Source: Chloroflexota bacterium (GTDB taxonomy: Bacteria > Chloroflexota > UBA5177 > JANWHV01). From it: DNA of 9,910 bases. Position numbers and translations under genes: made by a program. The stretch is taken from contig JANWHV010000189.1 of NCBI GenBank assembly GCA_025450255.1, forward strand, positions 1 through 9,910, read 5' to 3'. The notes beneath the pieces are model-generated. The model did no database searches, was not told where the DNA came from, and saw nothing but the letters and a program-made list of their open reading frames with translations. Every line of letters begins with the position of its first letter. Position 1 is the stretch's first letter. Of the stretch, positions 1 through 6,640 are shown piece after piece.

Positions 1-230
1 GGCTGAAGGTCGATGTTTCCCGCCAGCGCGACGCTTTTCCGCAGTAGCGTTTCGACGCGGGGATCTTCGTGTGACGGTTTGGCCGTCGTGTCTATAAAGG
101 TCAGAAGCAGCTCATCGGGCATATACGCATGTTCGTCTGGCCGCCGCCTCCTCCGACTGTGCGCGGCGACCGCCGCGATCGCGCCGGCGCCGATGACGCC
201 GCCCACCAACCTTGTCGTTTTCTTTTCCAC
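1..230 (-). CDS. Partial N-terminus of unidentified membrane-anchored or exported protein
   Basis: The frame opens at a GTG (230-228) and runs off the left edge after 76 codons without a stop. A purine-rich ribosome binding site (GAGAGG) lies about 9 bases upstream, and an in-frame stop further upstream limits the start. The N-terminus reads VEKKTTR, then a Gly/Ala/Val-rich hydrophobic stretch (about residues 8-23), then five arginines (26-30), which looks like a single membrane anchor or an uncleaved signal. The soluble part that follows contains YMPDELLLTF (36-45) and an acidic/helical stretch. It lies about 98 bases behind the TPR-CHAT gene in the same direction, so it probably belongs to that operon. 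A motif of the type P-[DG]-E-L-[LI]-V is common at the start of subtilisin (S8) propeptides, so a serine peptidase is one possibility, but the visible part does not establish it. Coding is supported by the clean frame, the ribosome binding site and the plausible protein; the function is unknown. Confidence 0.7.
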   Translation of the reverse strand, partial: MEKKTTRLVGGVIGAGAIAAVAAHSRRRRRPDEHAYMPDELLLTFIDTTAKPSHEDPRVETLLRKSVALAGNIDLQ

Positions 231-328
231 GCTCTCGTCCTCTCGTCTCCACCAACGCCACGCATCGCGCCCACCAGGGCAACCCGCGAAGCCTCATCAA
301 CTCATTGCGCACTGCCTGACGATCTCGC

Positions 329-3292
329 TTACAGTGGTCCCGCGTGACCAATGAGCTGGAAGGGCGCCCAGAAGAATGGTCCGCTTATATCCTTCTCCAT
401 ATCCCCCTTGCTGTTAAGCAGCGACAATTGAGCTTGCCGTAGCGCCGCGGCTTTCGTACCGCCGTGGCGCAAGGCGCGGTAAAACTCGCGCATCAAGGCG
501 GCTGTTGCCTGGTCCTCGACCATCCACAACGACAGGACGAGCGATGGTGTTCCGGCAAAGAGAAAAGCCCTACTGAGGCCCATTAACTCATCGCCGGCTC
601 CGGTGACCCCAAGCGCCGTCTCACACGCGCTCAATGTCACCAGTGAGCAATTCAGCTCCAGATCAAAAACATCCAGGGTTGAGAGCAGTCCATCGTAGAG
701 CTGCAGCGACGAGAACATTGGCTCCTCCGGGTTGAAGCTTCCATGCGCGGCGATATGCAGGACGTTCTGGCTCCCCGCCGCAGCCGAGAGGGCGGCGATC
801 GATGCCTCATGTTCCGAGAATAGCCTACCTCCCAGCGCCTCCGCTACCCACCGGCCTTCCATATCGACATGCGGTAGCCGGCCGGCGTGCGAGTAGGACA
901 CGACCAATGCCTGGCGATCGAGAAGCGAGGCGTCTGGCAACAGACGGTGCCGCGCCGAAAAATGATCCAAAAGGCCCGCGCATGGCGAATAGGAAACCTC
1001 GAAGTCCTCGATCAGGTAACGCGCGCCGTCGTGGAGTGCGTGGAACGGCACATGGTGCGTGGCGCCGTGCGGGACCACCACCAGTCGAGTCACACCGGCC
1101 AACTGTCGCAGCGCGGGCCGCATCAGCACGTCGTAGAGCCGCGAGAGGATACCGACGGCATTCCGGGTGAGTGCGTCGGGCACTCCGGCGCCGCTCGCCA
1201 CCGCGCCCGCGCTTCTGGATACGTTAAGCCGCAGCAGGGTTACGAGCTTTTGGATCTCGTCTCCCACTCCTTCGGCGCGCACAACCGAGAGATTGCCGGC
1301 AGTTGCGATGAATACGACGATATCCGCGCCAACGCCAAAATACTCGAGCAAGGCGACGCGCCCATCGCCCTCAAGCTCCCTATCCAGGGTTTCAAGCAGG
1401 TGGGTCGATGCCGAATCGTCATCGCCGTCGCCGGTAGCCTGGAGGTCGAGTGCCGCCGCCTGACGCCTGTACACCGGATGCGCGGCCTGTAGCTCGCGCC
1501 AGATTGCGGCGATCCTGCCTTCGATCGCCGCGGCGCTCTCATCGTCCAGATTCTGGAGGCCGCGCGTGTGACCGGATGATGGGGAGTATGACGCAAGCCC
1601 CTGCCGCCGCGCATGGAACCATGCGAGCCGCTCGCGCAGCGCGCGCAGCTCGTCAATTAGCGCGCTCGCATTCCTGTCGCGTGGCCTTGGGCGGACATCG
1701 ACGCCGCTCCTCAGATGGTCGGCAAGCGCTCGGGACTTGGCGCGCTCGACATAATGTAGCGCCAGATTTCGCTCGCCGCGACTCAATGCCAGCGCCACGG
1801 CGTCCTCGTACAGCGTCGCCGAGATGTTGGTAAACGCGGCCCTATCGTCCCACGCGGTTACCTGCTGGACGCGGTCCATGCGCCCGATCGCCAGTGACAA
1901 CGATGCGCGCGCCGCACCAGTGGACCCCTGGCGCATTTCGATCCGCCCCCTGGCATGTAACGCCTGCGCCGCCAGCCACTCCATCCCTTCGCGCTCGGCG
2001 ATAACGACGGCCTCCGACGCCGCCTGAAGCCCTTCGTCACACCGCGCCTCGCCGAGCAGCAGGTGGCTCCGCAGCACCTTTGCCGTAGCGAACTCTACCT
2101 CCAATCCCGCCCCAAAAAGTATGGGAATGGCCGTGTCCAGGAGTGGGCCTGCTTCGTCGCCGCGTCCGGCAAAATGCAGGAGACGAGCGCGCGCCAGATC
2201 GATGATCGCCCGATACGAGGTGAAGTCGGTCCGCTCTCCGACCAATTCGGAGGCGCGATTGAGAATCTCCATGGCCCGGTCAGTCCGCGCCTCCTCGGCA
2301 TGAGCGATCCCGTGCCATACGGCCAGAACAATCATGTCGGCGGTCGCGTCGAACGATGCAAGCTCCTGTTCGAGCCCCCGCGCCGCGACGACGGCGTCAC
2401 CGTACCGGCCCATACGCACGCAGCACTCTACCAGCAGGATGCCGGCTCGAGCGGCTTGATATGGAGATGCCAGGCTCAAGAGTTGCCGCCGAGTGGAGGA
2501 CAAGATTGTCTTGGCCTCGGCGAACCGGCCGAGCGCAAGCAGGATACCGCCGGAATTCACATCCTCGCGCGCCGCGTCCGCTCTAGCGCCTAGCAGGACG
2601 TAACGATCGCGCGCCTCCGCATGCGCACCGAGCGCCTCTCGCACCCTGCCAAGCCGCCAGAGCAGGAGGGCACGGCTGCAGAGGACGTGGGCGGCGCTAT
2701 AGCTACCTTCATCGCGCAAAAAGAAGGAAAGCGCCCGTTCGCTGTATTCAAGGGCCGCCGCCGGCTGGTTCATGCGCTCGAGCAACAGAGAGATGTTATT
2801 GTCGAGCGCCGCTACGCGCCGCCAATCGCCCGCGGCGGCAAGGATCGGGCGCGCCTCCTCGGCGCGTTGCATGCCCTCGTCGAACCTGGCCAGCGCCAGG
2901 CAGGCTGAAGTCCGTGAAATCTGGGTGCGCGCCCACCCCAGATCATGCCCATTGGCGCGGAACAGGCTCGATGCCTGGTCGAACAAGTCAATCGACTCGA
3001 CATAACGGTCTTGTTCAAAGATCGTGAGCCCCTCGGTCATCTTCGCCAGGGCTACGACGATGTCTGCTCGGGCAAGGCGCCCAAGCTGCTCCATGGCGGA
3101 CGACCAGGCGAGAGACGCCTCGGCGTCCTGATAGCGCATGCGATCGGCTTCCAGTTTGAGCCGTTCAGCGGCGACCCACACGTCGCCAATCGCGCACAAC
3201 TCCGCCAGTATCATGGTCCGCGCACGTGGTTCGGCCTCGGCGGCCAGTTGCGCGACCAGCCGCTCAAGCGCGGCATCGCTGCTAGTCGTCAT
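329..3292 (-). CDS. TPR-CHAT protein (caspase-like cysteine protease with TPR-rich N-terminus)
   Basis: The predicted protein has 987 residues. The N-terminal half (about 25-520) is a run of Ala/Leu/Arg-rich helical pairs of TPR type, for example the segments around RYVESIDLFDQA and QPAAALEYSERALSFF; these normally bind protein partners. A charged linker follows, then a C-terminal CHAT domain (about 680-985). Its landmarks are VVVPHGATHHVPFHAL (from about 738), the catalytic histidine in HIAAHG (His850) and the catalytic cysteine in TLSACETALG (Cys890); the end of the domain is FFWAPFQLIG. Both dyad residues are present, so the protease is predicted to be active. CHAT proteins are clan CD peptidases related to caspases and separase. 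The ATG at 3292 is chosen because GGTGGTG lies about 5 bases upstream; a TTG at 3331 would add 13 residues with little support. The gene lies 177 bases behind the zinc-finger protein and shares its direction. In type III-E CRISPR systems a TPR-CHAT protease cuts a protein that controls a sigma factor, a precedent for a proteolytic role here. The substrate cannot be read from the sequence. Confidence 0.93.
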   Translation of the reverse strand: MTTSSDAALERLVAQLAAEAEPRARTMILAELCAIGDVWVAAERLKLEADRMRYQDAEASLAWSSAMEQLGRLARADIVVALAKMTEGLTIFEQDRYVESIDLFDQASSLFRANGHDLGWARTQISRTSACLALARFDEGMQRAEEARPILAAAGDWRRVAALDNNISLLLERMNQPAAALEYSERALSFFLRDEGSYSAAHVLCSRALLLWRLGRVREALGAHAEARDRYVLLGARADAAREDVNSGGILLALGRFAEAKTILSSTRRQLLSLASPYQAARAGILLVECCVRMGRYGDAVVAARGLEQELASFDATADMIVLAVWHGIAHAEEARTDRAMEILNRASELVGERTDFTSYRAIIDLARARLLHFAGRGDEAGPLLDTAIPILFGAGLEVEFATAKVLRSHLLLGEARCDEGLQAASEAVVIAEREGMEWLAAQALHARGRIEMRQGSTGAARASLSLAIGRMDRVQQVTAWDDRAAFTNISATLYEDAVALALSRGERNLALHYVERAKSRALADHLRSGVDVRPRPRDRNASALIDELRALRERLAWFHARRQGLASYSPSSGHTRGLQNLDDESAAAIEGRIAAIWRELQAAHPVYRRQAAALDLQATGDGDDDSASTHLLETLDRELEGDGRVALLEYFGVGADIVVFIATAGNLSVVRAEGVGDEIQKLVTLLRLNVSRSAGAVASGAGVPDALTRNAVGILSRLYDVLMRPALRQLAGVTRLVVVPHGATHHVPFHALHDGARYLIEDFEVSYSPCAGLLDHFSARHRLLPDASLLDRQALVVSYSHAGRLPHVDMEGRWVAEALGGRLFSEHEASIAALSAAAGSQNVLHIAAHGSFNPEEPMFSSLQLYDGLLSTLDVFDLELNCSLVTLSACETALGVTGAGDELMGLSRAFLFAGTPSLVLSLWMVEDQATAALMREFYRALRHGGTKAAALRQAQLSLLNSKGDMEKDISGPFFWAPFQLIGHAGPL

Positions 3293-3297
3293 GCAAT

Positions 3298-3304
3298 CAC
3301 CACC
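3298..3304 (-). promoter_or_regulatory. Ribosome binding site deciding the TPR-CHAT start
   Basis: GGTGGTG on the minus strand lies five bases before the ATG at 3292-3290. It favours that ATG over the in-frame TTG at 3331, which has no comparable purine-rich site. Confidence 0.4.
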
Positions 3305-3469
3305 ATCGATCGGCGTCCAACGCTCATTCAACCATCATGGCAATGGTCAGGATCCGCCCGCTCATTCCTGGATCGATCCTGCCGCCAGTCCCGCCGCGAT
3401 TGCTCCCGAAATCGGCCACGGACATTCCAGAACATGCGCTGGGTACATCATGCGGAGATTATTGATCCG

Positions 3470-4195
3470 CTAGGCGGAAGATCCGCCAATCGTGACTGAA
3501 TCCAAAACGATGACGCGATCGGGGAACTGAAGCTCGATCGAGTAGGTGCCGGGGCGCAGATGAGCCAGCGAGAAGTTGCCCAGTTCATCAACGGGCGCCG
3601 ACGCGACAGGGCCGGAATCCGTTGTGAGCGTGACTTCAGATGGCTGCTCGGGGGTCGGACCGGGCGCGTCGATCAGTCCCAGCAGTGACCAGGATCGCGC
3701 TGCTCCCTGACCGGCGGCCTGGTCGATCAATGATATCGTCACCTCTTCAGCCTTATATACGCGAGTGCCGCCTACCCCGCCTCGCAAGCCCGCCAGGGCC
3801 GTGGCGTGCCCTGGGGCCGGCGCCAGGCTAGCGGCGATGCGTCGAAAAAAGCCGGGCGCTCGCTTCTGGTCCGCAAGCGGGTCCCCTCGCAAGGCGTCCA
3901 CCAGGGTCGACAGTTCCGCGCCGCAGCGCGGACAATCCGCCAGGTGCGCGCGAATCGCCAGCGCTTCCTGAGGGTTTAACAGGTCCAGGGCAAGCTCGCC
4001 CAAAACGAGCGCGGTCGGACAATCCAGCCGCGCCAAGCTGGTCGCCAGACGCCGGTCGGACTCGGCATACTCCGCCACAACCTTCGCGCAGAACGCGCAC
4101 AGGGTTACGTGGCTCGCCACCGCCGCTATCGTTTCGCCGCACGCGTATGCGAGCATGGCATCATCGCTCACCGCGCCGGGATCGACACATTCCAT
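3470..4195 (-). CDS. Putative soluble anti-sigma factor with two zf-HC2-type motifs and a C-terminal beta-sandwich-like domain
   Basis: The protein has 241 residues and starts at ATG 4195, with AGGA seven bases upstream; the codon just before it is a TTG that could add one residue. It holds two copies of the anti-sigma zinc-finger pattern. The first has Cys3 and then His29-x3-Cys33-x2-Cys36. The second has Cys59 and then His84-x3-Cys88-x2-Cys91. Each copy has the cysteine-to-histidine spacing (about 25-26) and hydrophobic core of the zf-HC2 family, which binds ECF sigma factors. The C-terminal part (about 166-236) contains VDELGNFSLAHLRPGTYSIE, the typical edge pattern of a carboxypeptidase regulatory-like or Cna-B-like beta-sandwich. 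No transmembrane segment is visible, so the protein is probably cytoplasmic. It lies directly behind the sigma gene (82-base gap) and before the protease gene, the expected position of a cognate anti-sigma factor. Release of the sigma factor by the CHAT protease is an inference. Confidence 0.85.
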   Translation of the reverse strand: MECVDPGAVSDDAMLAYACGETIAAVASHVTLCAFCAKVVAEYAESDRRLATSLARLDCPTALVLGELALDLLNPQEALAIRAHLADCPRCGAELSTLVDALRGDPLADQKRAPGFFRRIAASLAPAPGHATALAGLRGGVGGTRVYKAEEVTISLIDQAAGQGAARSWSLLGLIDAPGPTPEQPSEVTLTTDSGPVASAPVDELGNFSLAHLRPGTYSIELQFPDRVIVLDSVTIGGSSA

Positions 4196-4233
4196 CAATG
4201 GTTCCTGTTCTCGCCACTCTCATCGCCCAACTC

Positions 4234-4260
4234 ATCATATATAAACGTTTCGGTCGTCAC
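4234..4260 (-). promoter_or_regulatory. Possible promoter before the anti-sigma gene
   Basis: The gap between the sigma and anti-sigma genes is unusually AT-rich for this window and includes the run TTTATATATGATG on the minus strand. TATGAT (4239-4234) matches the -10 consensus at five of six positions. GTGACG (4260-4255) is a weak -35, 15 bases away, which is short. It could give extra, sigma-independent expression of the anti-sigma and CHAT genes. A target site of the neighbouring sigma factor itself is equally possible. Confidence 0.3.
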
Positions 4261-4277
4261 ATTTTCGTGTATGGGAT

Positions 4278-4922
4278 TCATGGAAGGAGCGCCGGCGATC
4301 GTCGTAACCTATCCAGCGCGTTCCGCTTGATTTGGTAAACGTTGGCGACGTCGGGAAACTCTTCTGGGTGCCGCGCGATAATCTCGCGTGGCGTGAGTCC
4401 GATAACGTACGAGAGATACAGGACCCGGCTTGCTCGTTCGTCGTCGAGCGCGGACTGGATACGTCGCCAGAATGATGCGCCATCGACCTTCTCGGCGACC
4501 GACGATTCGACGCTTTCCGGTGACGCGGCAGAGATTGCGGTGTCGAGTGATTGTTGTCCTTCAGAGAGACGCAAGGCGCGCGCGTGGTCGATGGCTGTGG
4601 TGTGGACGCACATCTTGAGATAACTGAGCACGCCCGCGAGTGAGCCAAATCGAGCAAATTTATCATGGTCGATAGCTCTCCAAAAGCGCTCAAACGCGGC
4701 GGGCAGCCCTTCGTCGGGATCCATTTTGGTGCCGAACCAGCGGCGCACGATCCCTGCATACTGGTTGTACACGGCGGACCACGCCGCGTTGTCTCGCTCG
4801 ACCACGGCGCGCCGGAACAGCTCGAAGCAATAGATATCCAGCGACTGCTCGCCGCGCAAGTATCGTTCCGTCTGTTCCCGGCAGCTGCCGGCCAGCTCCG
4901 TTACCGTGGCGCTGTTTAGCAT
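4278..4922 (-). CDS. ECF-type RNA polymerase sigma factor
   Basis: The protein has 214 residues from ATG 4922. Region 2 spans about 36-115, including AAFERFWRAI (75-84), matching the core-binding and -10 recognition helices, and the segment SYLKMCVHTTAIDHAR (100-115), which resembles regions 2.3-2.4. A Ser/Glu-rich linker (about 120-148) follows, then region 4 (about 151-208) with LTPREIIARHPEEFPDV and YQIKRNALDRLRR as the -35 binding helix-turn-helix. There is no region 3, as in ECF (group 4) factors. The start is uncertain: an in-frame ATG at 5027 would add 35 Arg/Pro/Ala-rich residues that do not look like a sigma domain. The shorter start fits the family better, although its ribosome binding site is weak (GGGCGG). 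The gene leads the minus-strand block, with the two-zinc-finger protein directly behind it, so that protein is its probable anti-sigma factor. It probably directs transcription of its own operon, which is inference. Confidence 0.88.
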   Translation of the reverse strand: MLNSATVTELAGSCREQTERYLRGEQSLDIYCFELFRRAVVERDNAAWSAVYNQYAGIVRRWFGTKMDPDEGLPAAFERFWRAIDHDKFARFGSLAGVLSYLKMCVHTTAIDHARALRLSEGQQSLDTAISAASPESVESSVAEKVDGASFWRRIQSALDDERASRVLYLSYVIGLTPREIIARHPEEFPDVANVYQIKRNALDRLRRSPALLP

Positions 4923-5050
4923 GGCGTACCGCCCGGTTGGGCGCCATGCCGGGGCCGGATAGACTCGGGGCGCGTTGCGATCGGTCGCCGCACGTGCTTT
5001 CCTTCCACCGCAAGTGATGGGTGGCATAATGGCGCCGCCAACCTACAGGT

Positions 5051-5079
5051 AGTATGACCAGCTATAATCGGCTAATCAA
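5051..5079 (-). promoter_or_regulatory. Predicted promoter of the minus-strand sigma/anti-sigma/CHAT block
   Basis: On the minus strand, TTGATT (5079-5074) and CATACT (5056-5051) are separated by exactly 17 bases; each matches its consensus hexamer at four of six positions. Transcription would begin near 5044. That leaves a leader of about 120 bases before the preferred sigma start at 4922, or about 17 bases before the alternative start at 5027. The CTACA element at 5043-5047 lies on the predicted start point, where a repressor could block transcription. Confidence 0.4.
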
Positions 5080-5113
5080 GGGACTCCACGACTCTGCCAC
5101 TGCCTTTCCTAAC

Positions 5114-5132
5114 TGTAGTCTTTTACGCTACA
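5114..5132 (+). promoter_or_regulatory. Inverted repeat TGTAG-N9-CTACA upstream of the Rrf2-type gene, candidate operator
   Basis: The arms TGTAG (5114-5118) and CTACA (5128-5132) form a dyad with a 19-base footprint, ending 19 bases before the ATG of the Rrf2-type gene. A weak -10-like TACACT (5129-5134) overlaps the right arm. The size and position fit a dimeric Rrf2 autoregulator, but the motif is not one I recognise from a characterised member. Confidence 0.35.
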
Positions 5133-5138
5133 CTTATG

Positions 5139-5145
5139 AAGAGGT
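5139..5145 (+). promoter_or_regulatory. Strong ribosome binding site of the Rrf2-type gene
   Basis: AAGAGGT lies six bases before the ATG at 5152. It is one of the clearest Shine-Dalgarno sequences in the window and fixes this start. Confidence 0.6.
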
Positions 5146-5151
5146 AATGTT

Positions 5152-5610
5152 ATGGCTACAATCACGCGAAACACCGCGGTAGGCCCAAGTTGGTTCGCGG
5201 TCGCGGTGCGGGCGCTGGCAATGCTTGCCGACAGGAGCTGTGTGTGCCCCAGCGCGGCCATTGCCTGCGAAGTGCGAACGCATGCCGTGTTTCTGCGCCG
5301 CATCCTGGCGCAGCTAGCGCGCGCCGGTATCGTCAATGCGCGCGAGGGTCGTGACGGCGGTTATCAGCTTGCTCGATCCGCCGATGAGATCACGCTCGCG
5401 GATGTGTACCAGGCCCTCAATGCCGCGAGCCCGATTGCCGTAAGCGCCGTCGCGTTTGACGCGACATGCCCCACTTATGCCGGGCTTGGCATGGCGCTTG
5501 GCGAAGTGGAGCACGAGATAGAGCAGCATATTATCGCCGGCTTGCGCGGGCACACCGTGGCCAGCGTCATGGCCGGCGCGTCACGGCATCGTGGCATCCG
5601 CGCACAATGA
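5152..5610 (+). CDS. Rrf2-family transcriptional regulator (non-Fe-S type)
   Basis: The protein has 152 residues. A winged helix-turn-helix occupies about 13-80: helices around FAVAVRALAMLAD, the recognition region HAVFLRRILAQLARAGIV (44-61) and the wing EGRDGGYQLARSADEITL (65-82). LADVYQAL (82-89) then matches the conserved end of the Rrf2 DNA-binding domain. The long C-terminal helix (about 108-142, GMALGEVEHEIEQHI) should form the dimer interface. Iron-sulfur members such as IscR and NsrR carry three clustered cysteines after the wing; here only Cys106 lies in that area, while Cys30, Cys32 and Cys39 are within the DNA-binding part. It therefore resembles the YwnA-like branch, which does not bind a cluster. 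The gene is divergent from the sigma operon, shares a control region with it, and has a dyad just upstream, so it may repress itself and perhaps the divergent operon. The ligand is unknown. Confidence 0.9.
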   Translation: MATITRNTAVGPSWFAVAVRALAMLADRSCVCPSAAIACEVRTHAVFLRRILAQLARAGIVNAREGRDGGYQLARSADEITLADVYQALNAASPIAVSAVAFDATCPTYAGLGMALGEVEHEIEQHIIAGLRGHTVASVMAGASRHRGIRAQ

Positions 5611-5693
5611 CGGGGCACGCCGGAAGTCCCTCGACATTCTTTCGCGGAGTTTGTCCACGATGGCGCGACGCGCCGGCCATGGCGGAGCAACGA

Positions 5694-5735
5694 CTACCCG
5701 ATCGGGCACTGGCACGGGTCTGCGTGGTCGGGTAG
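5694..5735. repeat. Inverted repeat CTACCCGA / TCGGGTAG between Rrf2-type and second sigma gene
   Basis: The arms CTACCCGA (5694-5701) and TCGGGTAG (5728-5735) are perfect eight-base complements around a 26-base loop. No T-run follows on either side, so it is not a standard intrinsic terminator. It lies 68 bases ahead of the preferred start of the second sigma gene and could be an operator or a leader hairpin. The region 5611-5802 holds no other convincing feature. Confidence 0.4.
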
Positions 5736-5793
5736 AGTAATCGTGGCGTGTCCCGACATGCCCGAGAATCGGTGGGGCCGGATCGCGGAAAAC

Positions 5794-5799
5794 AGGAAG
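5794..5799 (+). promoter_or_regulatory. Ribosome binding site deciding the start of the second sigma gene
   Basis: AGGAAG lies three bases before the ATG at 5803 (five bases if AGGA is taken as the core). The earlier in-frame starts, GTG 5743 and ATG 5758, have nothing as good. Confidence 0.45.
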
Positions 5800-5802
5800 T
5801 GC

Positions 5803-6546
5803 ATGGCCAGAGTATACGAGTGGCCCGCGCGGATCGCGGCCAGCATCGCGGCGCTTCCCGCGCACGAGCATGGCTTGCCCGCGCACGATGAGCGATTCTG
5901 GGCGCTGGTAGAGGCCACCGGCGATAACGCGCTGCCGCTCGAAGTTCTTGCCTATCTCGCGCGCACGGCATACGCGCATGGGCAGCCCGCCGCCGCCGAT
6001 CGACTGTTCGCCGAGATATGGAATCGATCGTGTTACACCCTGGCGGTGTACGCCCGTCGCAAGCACGGCCATTATCTGGACGGAGCAATATCCGCGGACG
6101 ATGTACTGGTCGAGGTATTCGGCTTACTCGGCACGCGCCTGCGAAACGCGGTGGGAATCACGTTCTATGAGGTAGCGTTTCTGGGCGGGCTGCGAAAACT
6201 GGTGAGCGATCAGGGTCGCGCACTCGACAGGTCATTCGTCTCCTCGCTGGACGCGACTCGCGGTGATGGCGAGGAAGAGGAGCAGCGTGATATTCGCGAC
6301 GAGCAGGCGATCGACCCCGATCTGCAGGTGCGGGAGGATGAGTCCCACTGGGAGTTACGGAACGTGGTGCGCGGCCGCCTGGCTGACCTTCCCACGCGTG
6401 CGCGGCGGACGGCGTTATTGATGATACAGTGGCAAAATGAGAAGGAAATCGCGACTGCGCTGGGCGTTTCCACGCGCATGGTTCGTAACTATAAGGCGCA
6501 AATCCGCGCGGCCCTCGATGGCCTGCCATGGACGACTTCCGGTTGA
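5803..6546 (+). CDS. Sigma-70-like (ECF-type) transcription factor with N-terminal extension
   Basis: The protein has 247 residues from ATG 5803; GTG 5743 in the same frame would add 20. The first 66 residues are an Ala-rich helical extension without a recognised domain. A region 2-like segment spans about 68-145 (FAEIWNRSCYTLAVYARRKHG, ISADDVLVEVFGLL, then TFYEVAFLGGLRKLVSDQGR), matching the core-binding and -10 helices. The linker carries a strongly acidic patch (GDGEEEEQRD, 154-163). Region 4 spans about 183-240; its helix-turn-helix is EKEIATALGVSTRMVRNYKA (213-232), a typical sigma-70 region 4.2. Region 2 is more diverged than in the minus-strand sigma factor, so a sigma-like regulator is also possible. 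It leads the plus-strand block ending in the peptidase-helicase and may drive those genes, which is inference. No zinc-finger anti-sigma gene is next to it; the 202-residue protein behind it occupies that position. Confidence 0.78.
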   Translation: MARVYEWPARIAASIAALPAHEHGLPAHDERFWALVEATGDNALPLEVLAYLARTAYAHGQPAAADRLFAEIWNRSCYTLAVYARRKHGHYLDGAISADDVLVEVFGLLGTRLRNAVGITFYEVAFLGGLRKLVSDQGRALDRSFVSSLDATRGDGEEEEQRDIRDEQAIDPDLQVREDESHWELRNVVRGRLADLPTRARRTALLMIQWQNEKEIATALGVSTRMVRNYKAQIRAALDGLPWTTSG

Positions 6547-6581
6547 GTAGCGTAATCGCGGATACATTCTTGGTGGCTAAG

Positions 6582-6596
6582 CTGTCAGACCTGTCA
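6582..6596 (+). repeat. Short direct repeat CTGTCA-N3-CTGTCA before the 202-residue protein gene
   Basis: Two copies of CTGTCA (6582-6587 and 6591-6596) sit nine bases apart in the 94-base gap between the second sigma gene and the next gene. The spacing suggests a tandem protein-binding site near one helical turn, but two six-base copies can arise by chance. No convincing -10/-35 pair was found beside it. Confidence 0.2.
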
Positions 6597-6640
6597 AGAT
6601 TCCGTTCAGGTAGCGTCGCATCAGCCCCTGGAGAACTAAC

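Noticed and set aside
112..351. Minus-strand open frame of 79 codons near the left edge starting at ATG 351-349
   Set aside because: It overlaps the stop of the CHAT gene, is extremely Arg-rich, and conflicts with the GTG 230 frame, which has a ribosome binding site and a plausible protein.
3362..3451. 29-codon minus-strand open frame in the gap between the zinc-finger and CHAT genes, with a mildly hydrophobic end
   Set aside because: It has no ribosome binding site and mixed codon use, and a frame this short is expected by chance; conservation in relatives could revive it.
3473..3487. Hairpin GGCGGA-AGA-TCCGCC next to the stop of the zinc-finger gene as a terminator
   Set aside because: The arms lie inside the last codons (Gly-Gly-Ser-Ser-Ala), no T-run follows, and the next gene continues in the same direction; coding constraint explains it.
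2945..3499. Plus-strand open frame of 184 codons opposite the TPR-CHAT N-terminus and the gap behind the zinc-finger gene
   Set aside because: It lies largely opposite the TPR region, whose helical repeat pattern supports the minus strand, and its product lacks a recognisable motif.
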